A DNA stretch of 64,000 bases from Caldora sp965222765 (GTDB taxonomy: Bacteria; Cyanobacteriota; Cyanobacteriia; Cyanobacteriales; Coleofasciculaceae): positions 62,001 through 126,000 of the forward strand of contig CBDCVG010000059.1 in the NCBI GenBank assembly GCA_965222765.1, written 5' to 3'. How positions within the stretch are numbered: position 1 is the first letter of the stretch; each line of letters begins with the position of its first letter. A model generated the notes under the pieces. The model worked only from the letters and a program-made list of their open reading frames with translations. It did not search any database and had not been told where the DNA came from. This document shows, piece after piece, positions 53,453 through 61,193 of this stretch. Both the position numbers and the translations under genes were made by a program.

Positions 53453-55060
53453 CTAAAACCAGTGGTCACCGCTTTTTGTGGGGACTCCTACTCTAAACCA
53501 ACTCGGATCTAAATAGTTAATCCGCGCAAAGGGACTGAGAACACACAGGACTTGACTACCATAACTGCGATGATTCACCCGGTTGTCTAGGAGAGCAACA
53601 ATACCTTGGGATTCTCTTACTGGCGTAATCGCTCGTTGTAATTCCCTCAAAGCAACAGGTAAAAGATACAAGCGAAACCAATCTAAGCGTTTTTGCTTAT
53701 AAAAAGCTACTCGGCCAGCAACCAGAGGATTTTCTAGGGAAGGAATCGGTAAAGTAGCAATAATCAGCAGTTGAGGGGCTGGGAATTCAGCCTGGTGACA
53801 TCGCCAGAATTCCCAGCCAGTGACGAGGATACCGTTGTCATCCAAATTTGATTTTTCTACCTGTACCCGTGAACCTAATTCGGCAGCTAAAACTGTTCCT
53901 ACCTGAACCTTAAGATGTATATCGCCCACTAAGATAACTACCAGACCTTGGGTATTAGTACTAAGACTTAGGAGGTAGCGAACTTGCTGAATCAAAGCAT
54001 ATTGAAATCGTGAATTGTTGGGCATCGGCAGCCCATCGGGCAAATATAGTTGAATCTGTTCGTTGTGTCGGCTGGGGGAGAACTTCAAGCAAGTCAAATC
54101 TCCCAATCCCATCTGTTGGCGGTAACAAGATGCGCTTTTATCCAAGTCCAGTGCCGAGCCAATTAGCACTACTGGCTGCATAGACCAAATTGGCTTGAGA
54201 ACTGTTGCTACCTCTACTGGTCTACAGTACAAAGAAAAATAACCTTGCGATCGCGCAATCGCTGCCCACACCAGCTCACTTGAGCTTTGCCAGCATTGCC
54301 AAAAATGTTTCCACGCTTTTGGTAAATAGCGGTAGTGATCCACACCTTCAGGTTTTCCTAATACGACATCATTAGTATTTAGCTTCCTACTGAGATTTCG
54401 CTGTTCCCGTGCCCCTAAGGCTTCAAATAGCTGCTGCAAGATATCTTGTTCTTTCGCCTCCAACAGACAGCACTCATAAGAGTTAGGTGGGTGCTGAAAT
54501 ACAGCTTTAGTAAGCCTTACACGGACATCCCGAATCCAATCTGCTTGTTGTGGACAAGCTAGCATCAGTTCATCCCAGTCTCCTGGCCCAATACAGGCTT
54601 GGAGTTGATCACAAGTCCATTCTTCCAAGTCATCAGCACCATCAATCAAGGTAGGAATACCAGAGGGAAACCAAGCTTTCCCGAACAACCGGTCAGTGAG
54701 CCAAGATTCTGGAGAAGTAATCAGCAATCCACAGAACTGCTCATCCGGAAAACTGTCTCCTCGGTAAATTGCTTTATCAGAACCAATCCATTGTTGCAAA
54801 CGGGGAATTTCGACCCGCAGCAACCACTGCTGTATTGATACAGGAGCCACCAAAATCACTGGTCCAGACCAGATTAGTGCCGGTAGCAGGTAACTCAAAC
54901 GATATTGTATATCGGTGCTTCCTGTCTGAATCAAGGCAGGACGCCCTAACCGCAAGGCTCGCGCTACCAACCTTGCCATCGTCAAATGATGAGGCCAGCT
55001 TGGTTGACCTTGCTCTCTTAGAAAAGCACGCAGAGAAGAATGGACTTCTACCTCAATCAC
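53453..55060 (-). CDS. DinG-like helicase family protein with degenerate motifs
   Basis: A 535-residue protein. The layout resembles a superfamily 2 helicase: an N-terminal WPHHLTMARLVARALRLG region, then LIQTGSTDIQYRLSYLLPAL where a Walker A loop would normally be (no GKT/S), IDGADDLEEW in place of DEAH, and a C-terminal part with VTGWEFWRCHQAEFPAPQLL and a degraded motif VI (LQRAITPVRESQGIVALLDN). Cyanobacterial homologues are often annotated as ATP-dependent helicase. Without Walker A, ATP hydrolysis is doubtful. It is divergent from tyrA. Confidence 0.65.
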   Translation of the reverse strand: MIEVEVHSSLRAFLREQGQPSWPHHLTMARLVARALRLGRPALIQTGSTDIQYRLSYLLPALIWSGPVILVAPVSIQQWLLRVEIPRLQQWIGSDKAIYRGDSFPDEQFCGLLITSPESWLTDRLFGKAWFPSGIPTLIDGADDLEEWTCDQLQACIGPGDWDELMLACPQQADWIRDVRVRLTKAVFQHPPNSYECCLLEAKEQDILQQLFEALGAREQRNLSRKLNTNDVVLGKPEGVDHYRYLPKAWKHFWQCWQSSSELVWAAIARSQGYFSLYCRPVEVATVLKPIWSMQPVVLIGSALDLDKSASCYRQQMGLGDLTCLKFSPSRHNEQIQLYLPDGLPMPNNSRFQYALIQQVRYLLSLSTNTQGLVVILVGDIHLKVQVGTVLAAELGSRVQVEKSNLDDNGILVTGWEFWRCHQAEFPAPQLLIIATLPIPSLENPLVAGRVAFYKQKRLDWFRLYLLPVALRELQRAITPVRESQGIVALLDNRVNHRSYGSQVLCVLSPFARINYLDPSWFRVGVPTKSGDHWF

Positions 55061-55404
55061 AAATCAGTAGCGCCTGAACGCCCCCAGAACTTGACACTAG
55101 CAGTTAATTAACCTTGCTTTTGCTCAACTAGAGCAATCTTTGGTAACAATGACGCCATTTCAATTATGCCAGTCCTAGATCTGCTCCAGACAAAATATTG
55201 AGGTGTGGAAGATTTAGTAAGGGCTCGGTACAATATGCTCCTAGTAGAGCACGGCGGAAATAACCCAACAGTTTGAGATCGATAGAATCCTTACTCTATA
55301 AGTATTCTTAATTCTTAATTCTTAATTCCGCGCAGCGGTACTAGTATTTCCTGTTACTTATATTTTAGTGATATTTGAATCTTAAGAATCCACTGGATTT
55401 TTCT
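55061..55404. other. spacer between helicase-like gene and tyrA
   Basis: About 340 bases holding the divergent promoters and a full copy of the dispersed repeat (55253-55345), which ends 60 bases before the tyrA start. Nothing else is recognisable. Confidence 0.5.
55253..55345 (+). repeat. ~95 bp dispersed intergenic repeat, copy 4
   Basis: Full copy: GCGGAAATAACCCAACAG, GATCGATAGAATCCTTACT, three TTCTTAA units and the TTCCGCGCAGCGGTACTAGT hairpin end. Confidence 0.9.
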
Positions 55405-56244
55405 ATGAATATTGGCATTGTAGGACTAGGGCTGATTGGTGGATCGCTAGCGTTGGACTTGAGAGCACTGGGTCACCAGATTTGGGGAGTCTCTCGCCAA
55501 GAGCGAACTTGTCAACTAGCTATTGAGCGTGGTGTGGTCGATTATGCCAGTGTCAATCTGAAGTTACTAGCAAAAGTAGATGTAGTCTTTATTTGTACAC
55601 CAATCGCTGCGATCGCGCCAACTGTGCAGCAGTTAATTCCCTATCTGTCTCCAGAAACCATACTTACCGATGTTGGCTCAGTGAAACAGGCGGTAGTTGA
55701 GCAAGTTGCTCCCCTTTGGTCTAATTTTGTGGGAGGACATCCGATGTCAGGAACAGCAGATAGTGGTATTGAGGCTGCTCAGTCAAATCTATTTGCTGGT
55801 AACCCTTATGTGTTAACACCGGTTGAGACAACTCCATCAACAGCTGTAGAAATTGTCGAAGAGATTGTGCGATCGCTCACTCCACAAGTTTATTTATGTT
55901 GTCCTGAAGAGCATGACCGAGCAGTGGCTTGGATTTCTCACCTACCGGTGATGGTTAGTGCTAACTTGATTGATGCCTGTATGAGTGAGACTGACCCAGC
56001 CGTGTTAAAGTTAGCACAACAATTAAGCAGTTCTGGCTTTCGAGATACCAGTCGCGTTGGAGGAGGCAACCCAGAGTTGGGAGTAATGATGGCCCGTTAC
56101 AATCGGGAAGCACTGTTGCGATCGCTCACCTCATATCGCCACAACCTCGACCAACTTATTGAAGTCGTTGAATGCCAAGATTGGCAGGTTTTAGACAAAA
56201 AACTCCAGCAAACTCAGTTGCACCGTCCGGAATTTCTCTGTTAG
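55405..56244 (+). CDS. tyrA: prephenate/arogenate dehydrogenase
   Basis: A 279-residue protein starting MNIGIVGLGLIGGSLALDL; an upstream TTG frame is rejected. The NAD(P) Rossmann loop is GLGLIGGS. FICTPIAAIAPTVQQL, LTDVGSVKQAVVEQ and FVGGHPMSGTADSGIEAA are TyrA motifs (catalytic His in HPM), and WISHLPVMVSANLI also fits. It oxidatively decarboxylates arogenate or prephenate in tyrosine synthesis; cyanobacterial enzymes usually prefer arogenate and NADP. No ACT domain is present. Confidence 0.95.
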   Translation: MNIGIVGLGLIGGSLALDLRALGHQIWGVSRQERTCQLAIERGVVDYASVNLKLLAKVDVVFICTPIAAIAPTVQQLIPYLSPETILTDVGSVKQAVVEQVAPLWSNFVGGHPMSGTADSGIEAAQSNLFAGNPYVLTPVETTPSTAVEIVEEIVRSLTPQVYLCCPEEHDRAVAWISHLPVMVSANLIDACMSETDPAVLKLAQQLSSSGFRDTSRVGGGNPELGVMMARYNREALLRSLTSYRHNLDQLIEVVECQDWQVLDKKLQQTQLHRPEFLC

Positions 56245-56376
56245 CTGAGTAATTATTAAATATAAGTCACAAGACACAATAACCAAATTTAGAGATTTTA
56301 CGCCATCGCAACACTGCTGTCACCAAGACGTCACAGTGAACGTCTATCTTAATAATTGTAGTACTTACAGGGAATG

Positions 56377-56429
56377 ACAAACAACAAATAACAAATAACA
56401 AACAACAAACAACAAACAACAAACAACAA
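56377..56429. repeat. AACAACA/AACAAAT heptamer array
   Basis: About seven tandem 7-base units that end exactly at the ATG of the HtrA gene, leaving no room for a Shine-Dalgarno sequence. Confidence 0.92.
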
Positions 56430-57623
56430 ATGAAAAAAGCAGCAACCTATTTATCTCTACTATTGCTAGGAACTGGTGTTATCTTTTCTGGTGGCTATTT
56501 ACTCGCTCGTAACTCACCTTTTTCAGCAGAGTCTACTTCTCAAAGTTCTTCTGGTGTCTTAGCCGCAACTTCAGCTACCAAACCTCTGTTGAATCAAGAC
56601 TCCAACTTTATCACTAACGTTGTTGAACAAGTCGGACCAGCTGTCGTAAGGATTAATGCTTCTAGAACGGTTAGTAGTCAACTTCCTGATGGTTTTAATG
56701 AGCCATTCCACCGCTTTTTTGGCTCCCAATCCCCTCAACGACCAGCACAACGAGTAGAACAGGGTACAGGTAGTGGTTTTATTATCAACAAAGATGGTCA
56801 GCTTCTCACCAATGCCCACGTTGTTGATGGTGCTGATACTGTGGAGGTAGTTCTCAAGGATGGTCGTCACTTTGAAGGCAAGGTGATCGGAACTGACTCC
56901 CTGACAGATGTTGCCGTAGTCAAAATTGAAGGAGATAATCTCCCCAGCGTTGCTCTTGGCGATTCCGAGCAACTGAGGTCTGGAGAATGGGCGATCGCGA
57001 TTGGTAATCCCCTTGGCTTGGATAATACAGTAACTACTGGTATCATCAGCGCCACTGGTCGTTCTAGTTCTCAGGTAGGTGTTGAAGATAAGCGAGTCGA
57101 ATTTATTCAAACCGACGCTGCTATCAATCCTGGTAACTCTGGAGGACCTTTGCTTAATGCCTCCGGTGAAGTGATTGGTATGAACACGGCAGTTATTCAG
57201 GGAGCTCAAGGTTTAGGCTTTTCGATTCCCATCAATACTGCTCGACAGATTGCTCAACAGTTGATTACTCAGGGTAAGGTGGAACATCCTTATCTAGGTA
57301 TCCAGATGATGACTTTGACCCCAGAATTGACAGAACAGCTTAATCGCAGAACTGGTTTCAGGATAGACGACTCCGAAGGTGTGTTAATTGCCCAAGTAGT
57401 ACCCAATTCACCAGCTGATAGAGCTGGACTCCGTGAGGGCGATATTATCACCAAAATCGAGGGTAAGTCAGTTAAAGAGGCAGGTGATCTCCAAAAGTCT
57501 GTACAAAATTCTCAGGTAGGCGGCAACTTACAGCTAGAGTTGCGCCGCGATCGCCAAGATATTAAGGTAACAGTGAAGCCTGGTGCTTTTCCTACTCAAA
57601 GGCACTCATCCAACAATAGGTAA
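56430..57623 (+). CDS. hhoA: HtrA/Deg-family serine protease with PDZ domain
   Basis: A 397-residue protein with an N-terminal signal/anchor (about 5-25), a trypsin-like domain with the triad His130 (LLTNAHVV), Asp160 (TDVAVVKI) and Ser237 (NPGNSGGPL), and one PDZ domain (about 290-385: GVLIAQVVPNSPADRAGLREG). One PDZ is the HhoA/HhoB/HtrA layout of cyanobacteria; which paralogue this is cannot be decided. It handles damaged proteins in the cell envelope. The start codon follows directly on a heptamer array, and a second array follows the stop. Confidence 0.92.
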   Translation: MKKAATYLSLLLLGTGVIFSGGYLLARNSPFSAESTSQSSSGVLAATSATKPLLNQDSNFITNVVEQVGPAVVRINASRTVSSQLPDGFNEPFHRFFGSQSPQRPAQRVEQGTGSGFIINKDGQLLTNAHVVDGADTVEVVLKDGRHFEGKVIGTDSLTDVAVVKIEGDNLPSVALGDSEQLRSGEWAIAIGNPLGLDNTVTTGIISATGRSSSQVGVEDKRVEFIQTDAAINPGNSGGPLLNASGEVIGMNTAVIQGAQGLGFSIPINTARQIAQQLITQGKVEHPYLGIQMMTLTPELTEQLNRRTGFRIDDSEGVLIAQVVPNSPADRAGLREGDIITKIEGKSVKEAGDLQKSVQNSQVGGNLQLELRRDRQDIKVTVKPGAFPTQRHSSNNR

Positions 57624-57630
57624 GAGAAAA

Positions 57631-57668
57631 AAGGCAGAAGGCAGGAGGCAGAAGGCAGGAGGCAGAAG
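57631..57668. repeat. GGCAGAA/GGCAGGA heptamer array
   Basis: Five 7-base units starting eight bases after the HtrA stop codon. Confidence 0.9.
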
Positions 57669-57734
57669 TCTCCAAGGGAAGTTGACTTGTTTCTTATCTT
57701 CTTTTTCGACGCTTTATTTTACCCTGTTGCCTGG

Positions 57735-57821
57735 GGTGAGCGAAATTTTGGTTGGAATTTCAATTCTCCGCGTCTGGTGCGTCTGCTTACTCATTTCCCC
57801 AATCTTTTTTTTCGCTCACCT
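57735..57821. repeat. inverted-repeat segment (GGTGAGCGAAA ends)
   Basis: GGTGAGCGAAA at the left and TTTCGCTCACC at the right bracket 65 bases. It may be a small MITE-like element. Confidence 0.5.
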
Positions 57822-57850
57822 CTGTGGAAAATTCCCTAACACCTATGGCA

Positions 57851-58000
57851 ACCCGAAAATTACGACTTATACAGCAAGCTCTATTTAGGGCTTGCTGTAT
57901 AAGTGTGGAAACTATACCATACTTTGCTTTCAAGCATTTTATGCCTTGCCAGGTGCAAGGTTTTTGTATCTTTTGGCTCAATTTCCTTGCACCGTAAGTG
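57851..58000. mobile_element. back-to-back IS ends and transposase C-terminal fragment
   Basis: ACTTATACAGCAAGCTC and GGCTTGCTGTATAAGT form an inverted repeat separated by about seven bases. The right part (to about 57995) aligns with the end of the transposase remnant at 47910-48010 (CTTTGCTTTCAAGCATTT versus CTTTGCTTTCAATCATTT). A related end, ACTTATTCAGCAAACCCT, occurs at about 58091-58108. Confidence 0.65.
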
Positions 58001-58008
58001 GAAAATCC

Positions 58009-58073
58009 CTAACACCTAACACCTCCAACCTCACCTACCACCTACCACCTACCACCTAACACCTAACACCTAT
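58009..58073. repeat. CCTAACA/CCTACCA heptamer array
   Basis: About nine 7-base units, partly degenerate, between the IS fragment and the Rpn gene. Confidence 0.88.
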
Positions 58074-58111
58074 TCAAACCCGAAAGTTACGACTTATTCA
58101 GCAAACCCTAT

Positions 58112-59056
58112 TTATCGCCGTTCCAGCCAACTAGACAAATTTTCTAGACTGTTGAAGTCTAAAAAATCTTCTCCTAAACTTTCCAAATCTTCAATAGATA
58201 AGCCTTCAACTTGGCTACTTATTGCTGCCGGAATTTCTCCAAAACGCTTTTTAAGTAAACGCATAACTAGAGCGAGCGCTTCAGTTAGTCTGCCTTCTTC
58301 TTTTCCTTCTTCTTTTCCTTCTTCTTTTCCTTCTTTTTTCCCTTCTTCTTTTGCATAACTAATCCGCCCTTTCTCATCTTGCAACATCATCCCTCTGCGA
58401 TCGACTATTTCTAATTCTGCTACTGTCATTTTCGCTTGATTGGCAAGATTTAAAGCTAGTTCTATCTCTGATACTTCTCCCAAACCATCAGGGATCGTAT
58501 CTAAACTGGCAGCTTCTTTGATAAAATAAATCCACTTATCTGTTAAGCTCTTTGACTCTGAGAGAGTTTTCTTAAATTTCGGCAATTCTACAAAAATTAG
58601 CTGCAATTCTTCGTCGAGAAATTTAAATTTTTTCTTTTTCTCATGAAAGACAAATTGACTGATTACCTCTTGAGTGTTTTTGAAAAGGCGAAAATCTGTA
58701 ATTGTCACGGCGATCGTTGGATTGAGAAGAGGGTAATCTTCTCCTGTTACTAACTGATTAGCATAAGTTTTTGCCAAGTTGTAAGCCACTCGTTTGTTAA
58801 AGGCAGTCATCGAGGCTATTTGCATTTCAATGACGACAATTGATCCATTCGACAAAACAGCTTTGATGTCTAAATAAGTCTCTTTTAAGCTCAGTACCTG
58901 ACCGGGATTATAGGGGTTGATAATAGTTAAAGATTGAATAACTTTTTCTCCCCCATAAATTATCGCATTGAGAAAGCTGATTAAGATGTCTTTGCTTTGT
59001 TCTGAGCCAAATATTTTTTTGAAGGCATAATCGACCTTGGGGCTGATAAATTTCAT
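58112..59056 (-). CDS. Rpn family PD-(D/E)XK nuclease/putative transposase
   Basis: A 314-residue protein of the Rpn (recombination-promoting nuclease) family. FISPKVDYAFKKIFGSEQSK is the typical N-terminus; DIKAVLSNGSIVVIEMQI holds the D...E-x-Q nuclease motif, and KRVAYNLAKTYANQL follows. Near the C-terminus EGKKEGKEEGKEEGKEEGR is encoded by a 12-base tandem repeat (about 58300-58350), which is probably variable in copy number. These proteins are mobile-element-related DNases. It stands next to IS fragments. Confidence 0.9.
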   Translation of the reverse strand: MKFISPKVDYAFKKIFGSEQSKDILISFLNAIIYGGEKVIQSLTIINPYNPGQVLSLKETYLDIKAVLSNGSIVVIEMQIASMTAFNKRVAYNLAKTYANQLVTGEDYPLLNPTIAVTITDFRLFKNTQEVISQFVFHEKKKKFKFLDEELQLIFVELPKFKKTLSESKSLTDKWIYFIKEAASLDTIPDGLGEVSEIELALNLANQAKMTVAELEIVDRRGMMLQDEKGRISYAKEEGKKEGKEEGKEEGKEEGRLTEALALVMRLLKKRFGEIPAAISSQVEGLSIEDLESLGEDFLDFNSLENLSSWLERR

Positions 59057-59225
59057 TATTTCCTCCCTTTTTAGCCTGAAATTATGGGAAATATTTTAAT
59101 TTTATCACAAATGACAATACCTCTTATTAACTATCAGCTATCAACTATCAGCTGTCATGATATTGGATAAAGGCTGTAAACTAAATTGGAGCCAAAGTTG
59201 TCTTAGGAATCTCACGCGAATAACG

Positions 59226-60077
59226 ATGACAGTTGTTACCCTTCCAGAGATTATGAATCCGGCCTTTGAAAATAGGTACGGTGTTCCTGCATTTAATGCT
59301 GTCGATGATATTACAATGGATGGTTTGATTAAGGGAGCCCAGAAGTCTAGATCCCCCTTAATTATTCAAATCTCAGTTAAAACCATTAAATTCTGGGGAG
59401 CTAAAGTGATCCAGGAGATGTTTAGTAACATGGCTGAGCGAGTCTCTGTACCTGTAACGCTCCACTTGGATCATTGTCCTGAACCTGAGGTAGCCAAAGA
59501 ATGTCTTCGGTTGGGCTGGAACTCAGTACTGTTTGATGGCTCCGATTTTTCTTTTGAAGAAAACTTTCGGACTACCCAAGAAATTACCAAATATGCTGCT
59601 CAGTACGGTTCTCATGTAGAAGGGGAAGTGGTGGCAGTGGCTGGGGTTGAAGATGATCTGGGTAGCGATACAGAAGGGCAACTGATACCCGTTGAAAAAG
59701 CGATCGCTTTTGTCAAGGAAACTGGTATTTACTGCTATGCGCCTGCCATCGGCACAGCACACGGTTTTTATAAGGCTACGCCAGAAATTCGCTACGATCG
59801 CATGCAACAGTTAGTGGAGGCTACTAATACTCCAATGGTATTGCATGGCGGTAGTGGGCTAACAGATGATGTTTTTGAACGGTTGATTGCTCTTGGCACT
59901 GCTAAGGTGAATATCTCAACTGCACTCAAGCAAGGCTATGCCGATAGCTTCCGCACATACCTTGAAGAGCGCCCAACAGAATATAACCCCCTGAAATTGA
60001 TTGGAGCTGTGCACAGTGACGTTATCCAATTGGCGCAGCACTACTTTAAATTGTTTGGTAGTGAAGGAAAAGCATGA
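59226..60077 (+). CDS. class II fructose-bisphosphate aldolase family protein
   Basis: A 283-residue protein starting MTVVTLPEIMNPAFENRYGV; the longer frame to 59157 is rejected. Zinc ligands and active-site motifs of class II ketose-bisphosphate aldolases are visible: LHLDHCPEPEVAKECLRLGW, SVLFDGSDFSFEEN, EGEVVAVAGVEDD, IGTAHGFYKATPEI, LHGGSGLTDDVFERLI and VNISTAL. It splits or joins a ketose (bis)phosphate with dihydroxyacetone phosphate; the exact substrate is unknown. Its end overlaps the start of the HAD gene (ATGA), so the two are translationally coupled. Confidence 0.88.
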   Translation: MTVVTLPEIMNPAFENRYGVPAFNAVDDITMDGLIKGAQKSRSPLIIQISVKTIKFWGAKVIQEMFSNMAERVSVPVTLHLDHCPEPEVAKECLRLGWNSVLFDGSDFSFEENFRTTQEITKYAAQYGSHVEGEVVAVAGVEDDLGSDTEGQLIPVEKAIAFVKETGIYCYAPAIGTAHGFYKATPEIRYDRMQQLVEATNTPMVLHGGSGLTDDVFERLIALGTAKVNISTALKQGYADSFRTYLEERPTEYNPLKLIGAVHSDVIQLAQHYFKLFGSEGKA

Positions 60078-60862
60078 AAAAAGCACTGATCTTTGATTGT
60101 GATGGCGTGCTGGCGGATACCGAGCGAGATGGGCATTTAGTTGCCTTTAACCAAATGTGGCGGGAACAGGGTGTAGATTGGCAGTGGAGCCTTGCTCAAT
60201 ATGCTCAGAAGGTAAAGATTGGCGGTGGCAAAGAGCGAATGTTCAGCTTGGGGCAAGATAATGATTTTCGAGCTGTGTACTCTGTCCCAGAATCGGAGGA
60301 AGCATGGTGGAATATTGTCAGAGGCTGGCACCAGCGCAAAAGTGCAATTTATAAAGAGTTGATCGCTTCGGGGGCAATACCGGGGCGTCCTGGTATTAAA
60401 CGGCTAACGGAGGCAGCTTTGGCAAATGGTTGGCTCATAGCAGTTTGTTCTACTTCTGCGATCGCTTCTGTAAAAGCGGTGTTAGATCAGGTTATGGGAG
60501 TCGAACTGGCTAGTCAATTCGCCGGGGTTTTTGCTGGGGATATGGTCAAAGCCAAAAAACCTGCCCCAGATGTCTACAATCTAGCTGTTGCCAAATTAAA
60601 ATTAGACCCTGCCAACTGTTTAGTAGTAGAAGACTCGCGGAATGGATTGCTGGCTGCTGTTGCAGCAGAGATGACCTGTATCGTGACTTATAATGATTTG
60701 ACCAAGGATGAGGATTTCAGTGAAGCTGCGATCGTGCTGTCGGATTTTGGAGAACCTGGTAACGAGTCGATTAATATCGCCCAAAACCGTAGTGATGCTA
60801 AACCGGAGTGTTACTTTACTGTGGATGATCTCGAACAGGTTCTGGCTTATTCTCGGACATAG
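60074..60862 (+). CDS. HAD-superfamily phosphatase (CbbY-like)
   Basis: A 262-residue protein. HAD motifs: LIFDCDGVLADTER (nucleophile and acid Asp), VCSTSAIASVKA (motif II), KKPAPDVYNLA (motif III Lys) and VVEDSRNGLLAA (motif IV). The cap region is helical, as in CbbY/beta-phosphoglucomutase types; the acceptor Asp pair suggests phosphatase or mutase activity on a sugar phosphate. The four-base overlap with the aldolase gene implies both act in one pathway. A terminator follows. Confidence 0.9.
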   Translation: MKKALIFDCDGVLADTERDGHLVAFNQMWREQGVDWQWSLAQYAQKVKIGGGKERMFSLGQDNDFRAVYSVPESEEAWWNIVRGWHQRKSAIYKELIASGAIPGRPGIKRLTEAALANGWLIAVCSTSAIASVKAVLDQVMGVELASQFAGVFAGDMVKAKKPAPDVYNLAVAKLKLDPANCLVVEDSRNGLLAAVAAEMTCIVTYNDLTKDEDFSEAAIVLSDFGEPGNESINIAQNRSDAKPECYFTVDDLEQVLAYSRT

Positions 60863-61186
60863 CTAACTCAAAACTTGTTACTTGATTATGCGATCGCATA
60901 ATAAGCGAAACCCAAGGCAGCAGACCCGGTGTTGGGTTTCGCTTTTGGTTTTGCTCCAGAGATGATAGGTTAAATCCTAACAACGCTTCACCCAACCTAT
61001 GAGATCATTGAGCGAGCTTTCTCTTGATATTGCCTTTATTTTTTGATATTATTTTTTTCATAATGGGAAAAGTGTGCGCCCATATATAAGGCTTCCTGAA
61101 AAAGTCGTAGCTCTCGGTTGCCATAGGTATTAGGTGTTAGGGAATTTCCCACGAAGGTGCAATTCTTAATTCTTAATTCTTAATTC
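60863..61186. other. intergenic region between the HAD gene and CHAT 3
   Basis: About 320 bases. It contains the terminator at 60904-60943, a stretch near 61096-61142 that resembles the IS-end sequence at about 57840-57870 (GGTTGCCATAGGT), and the TTCTTAA array at 61161-61193. No gene. Confidence 0.55.
60904..60943 (+). terminator. terminator of the aldolase-HAD operon
   Basis: A 12-base stem, AGCGAAACCCAA / TTGGGTTTCGCT, with a 16-base loop, followed by TTTGGTTTTG. Confidence 0.85.
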
Positions 61187-61193
61187 TTAATTC
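61161..61193. repeat. TTCTTAA heptamer array at a stop codon
   Basis: Four to five 7-base units; the array runs into the CHAT 3 gene and supplies its TAA stop (61187-61189). Confidence 0.88.

Larger units (their letters stand above)
57624..58111. other. repeat-rich intergenic region
   Basis: About 490 bases of repeats: a GGCAGAA array, an inverted-repeat segment (57735-57821), two IS ends facing each other (about 57855-57905), an IS C-terminal fragment and a CCTAACA-type array. No intact gene. Confidence 0.7.
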
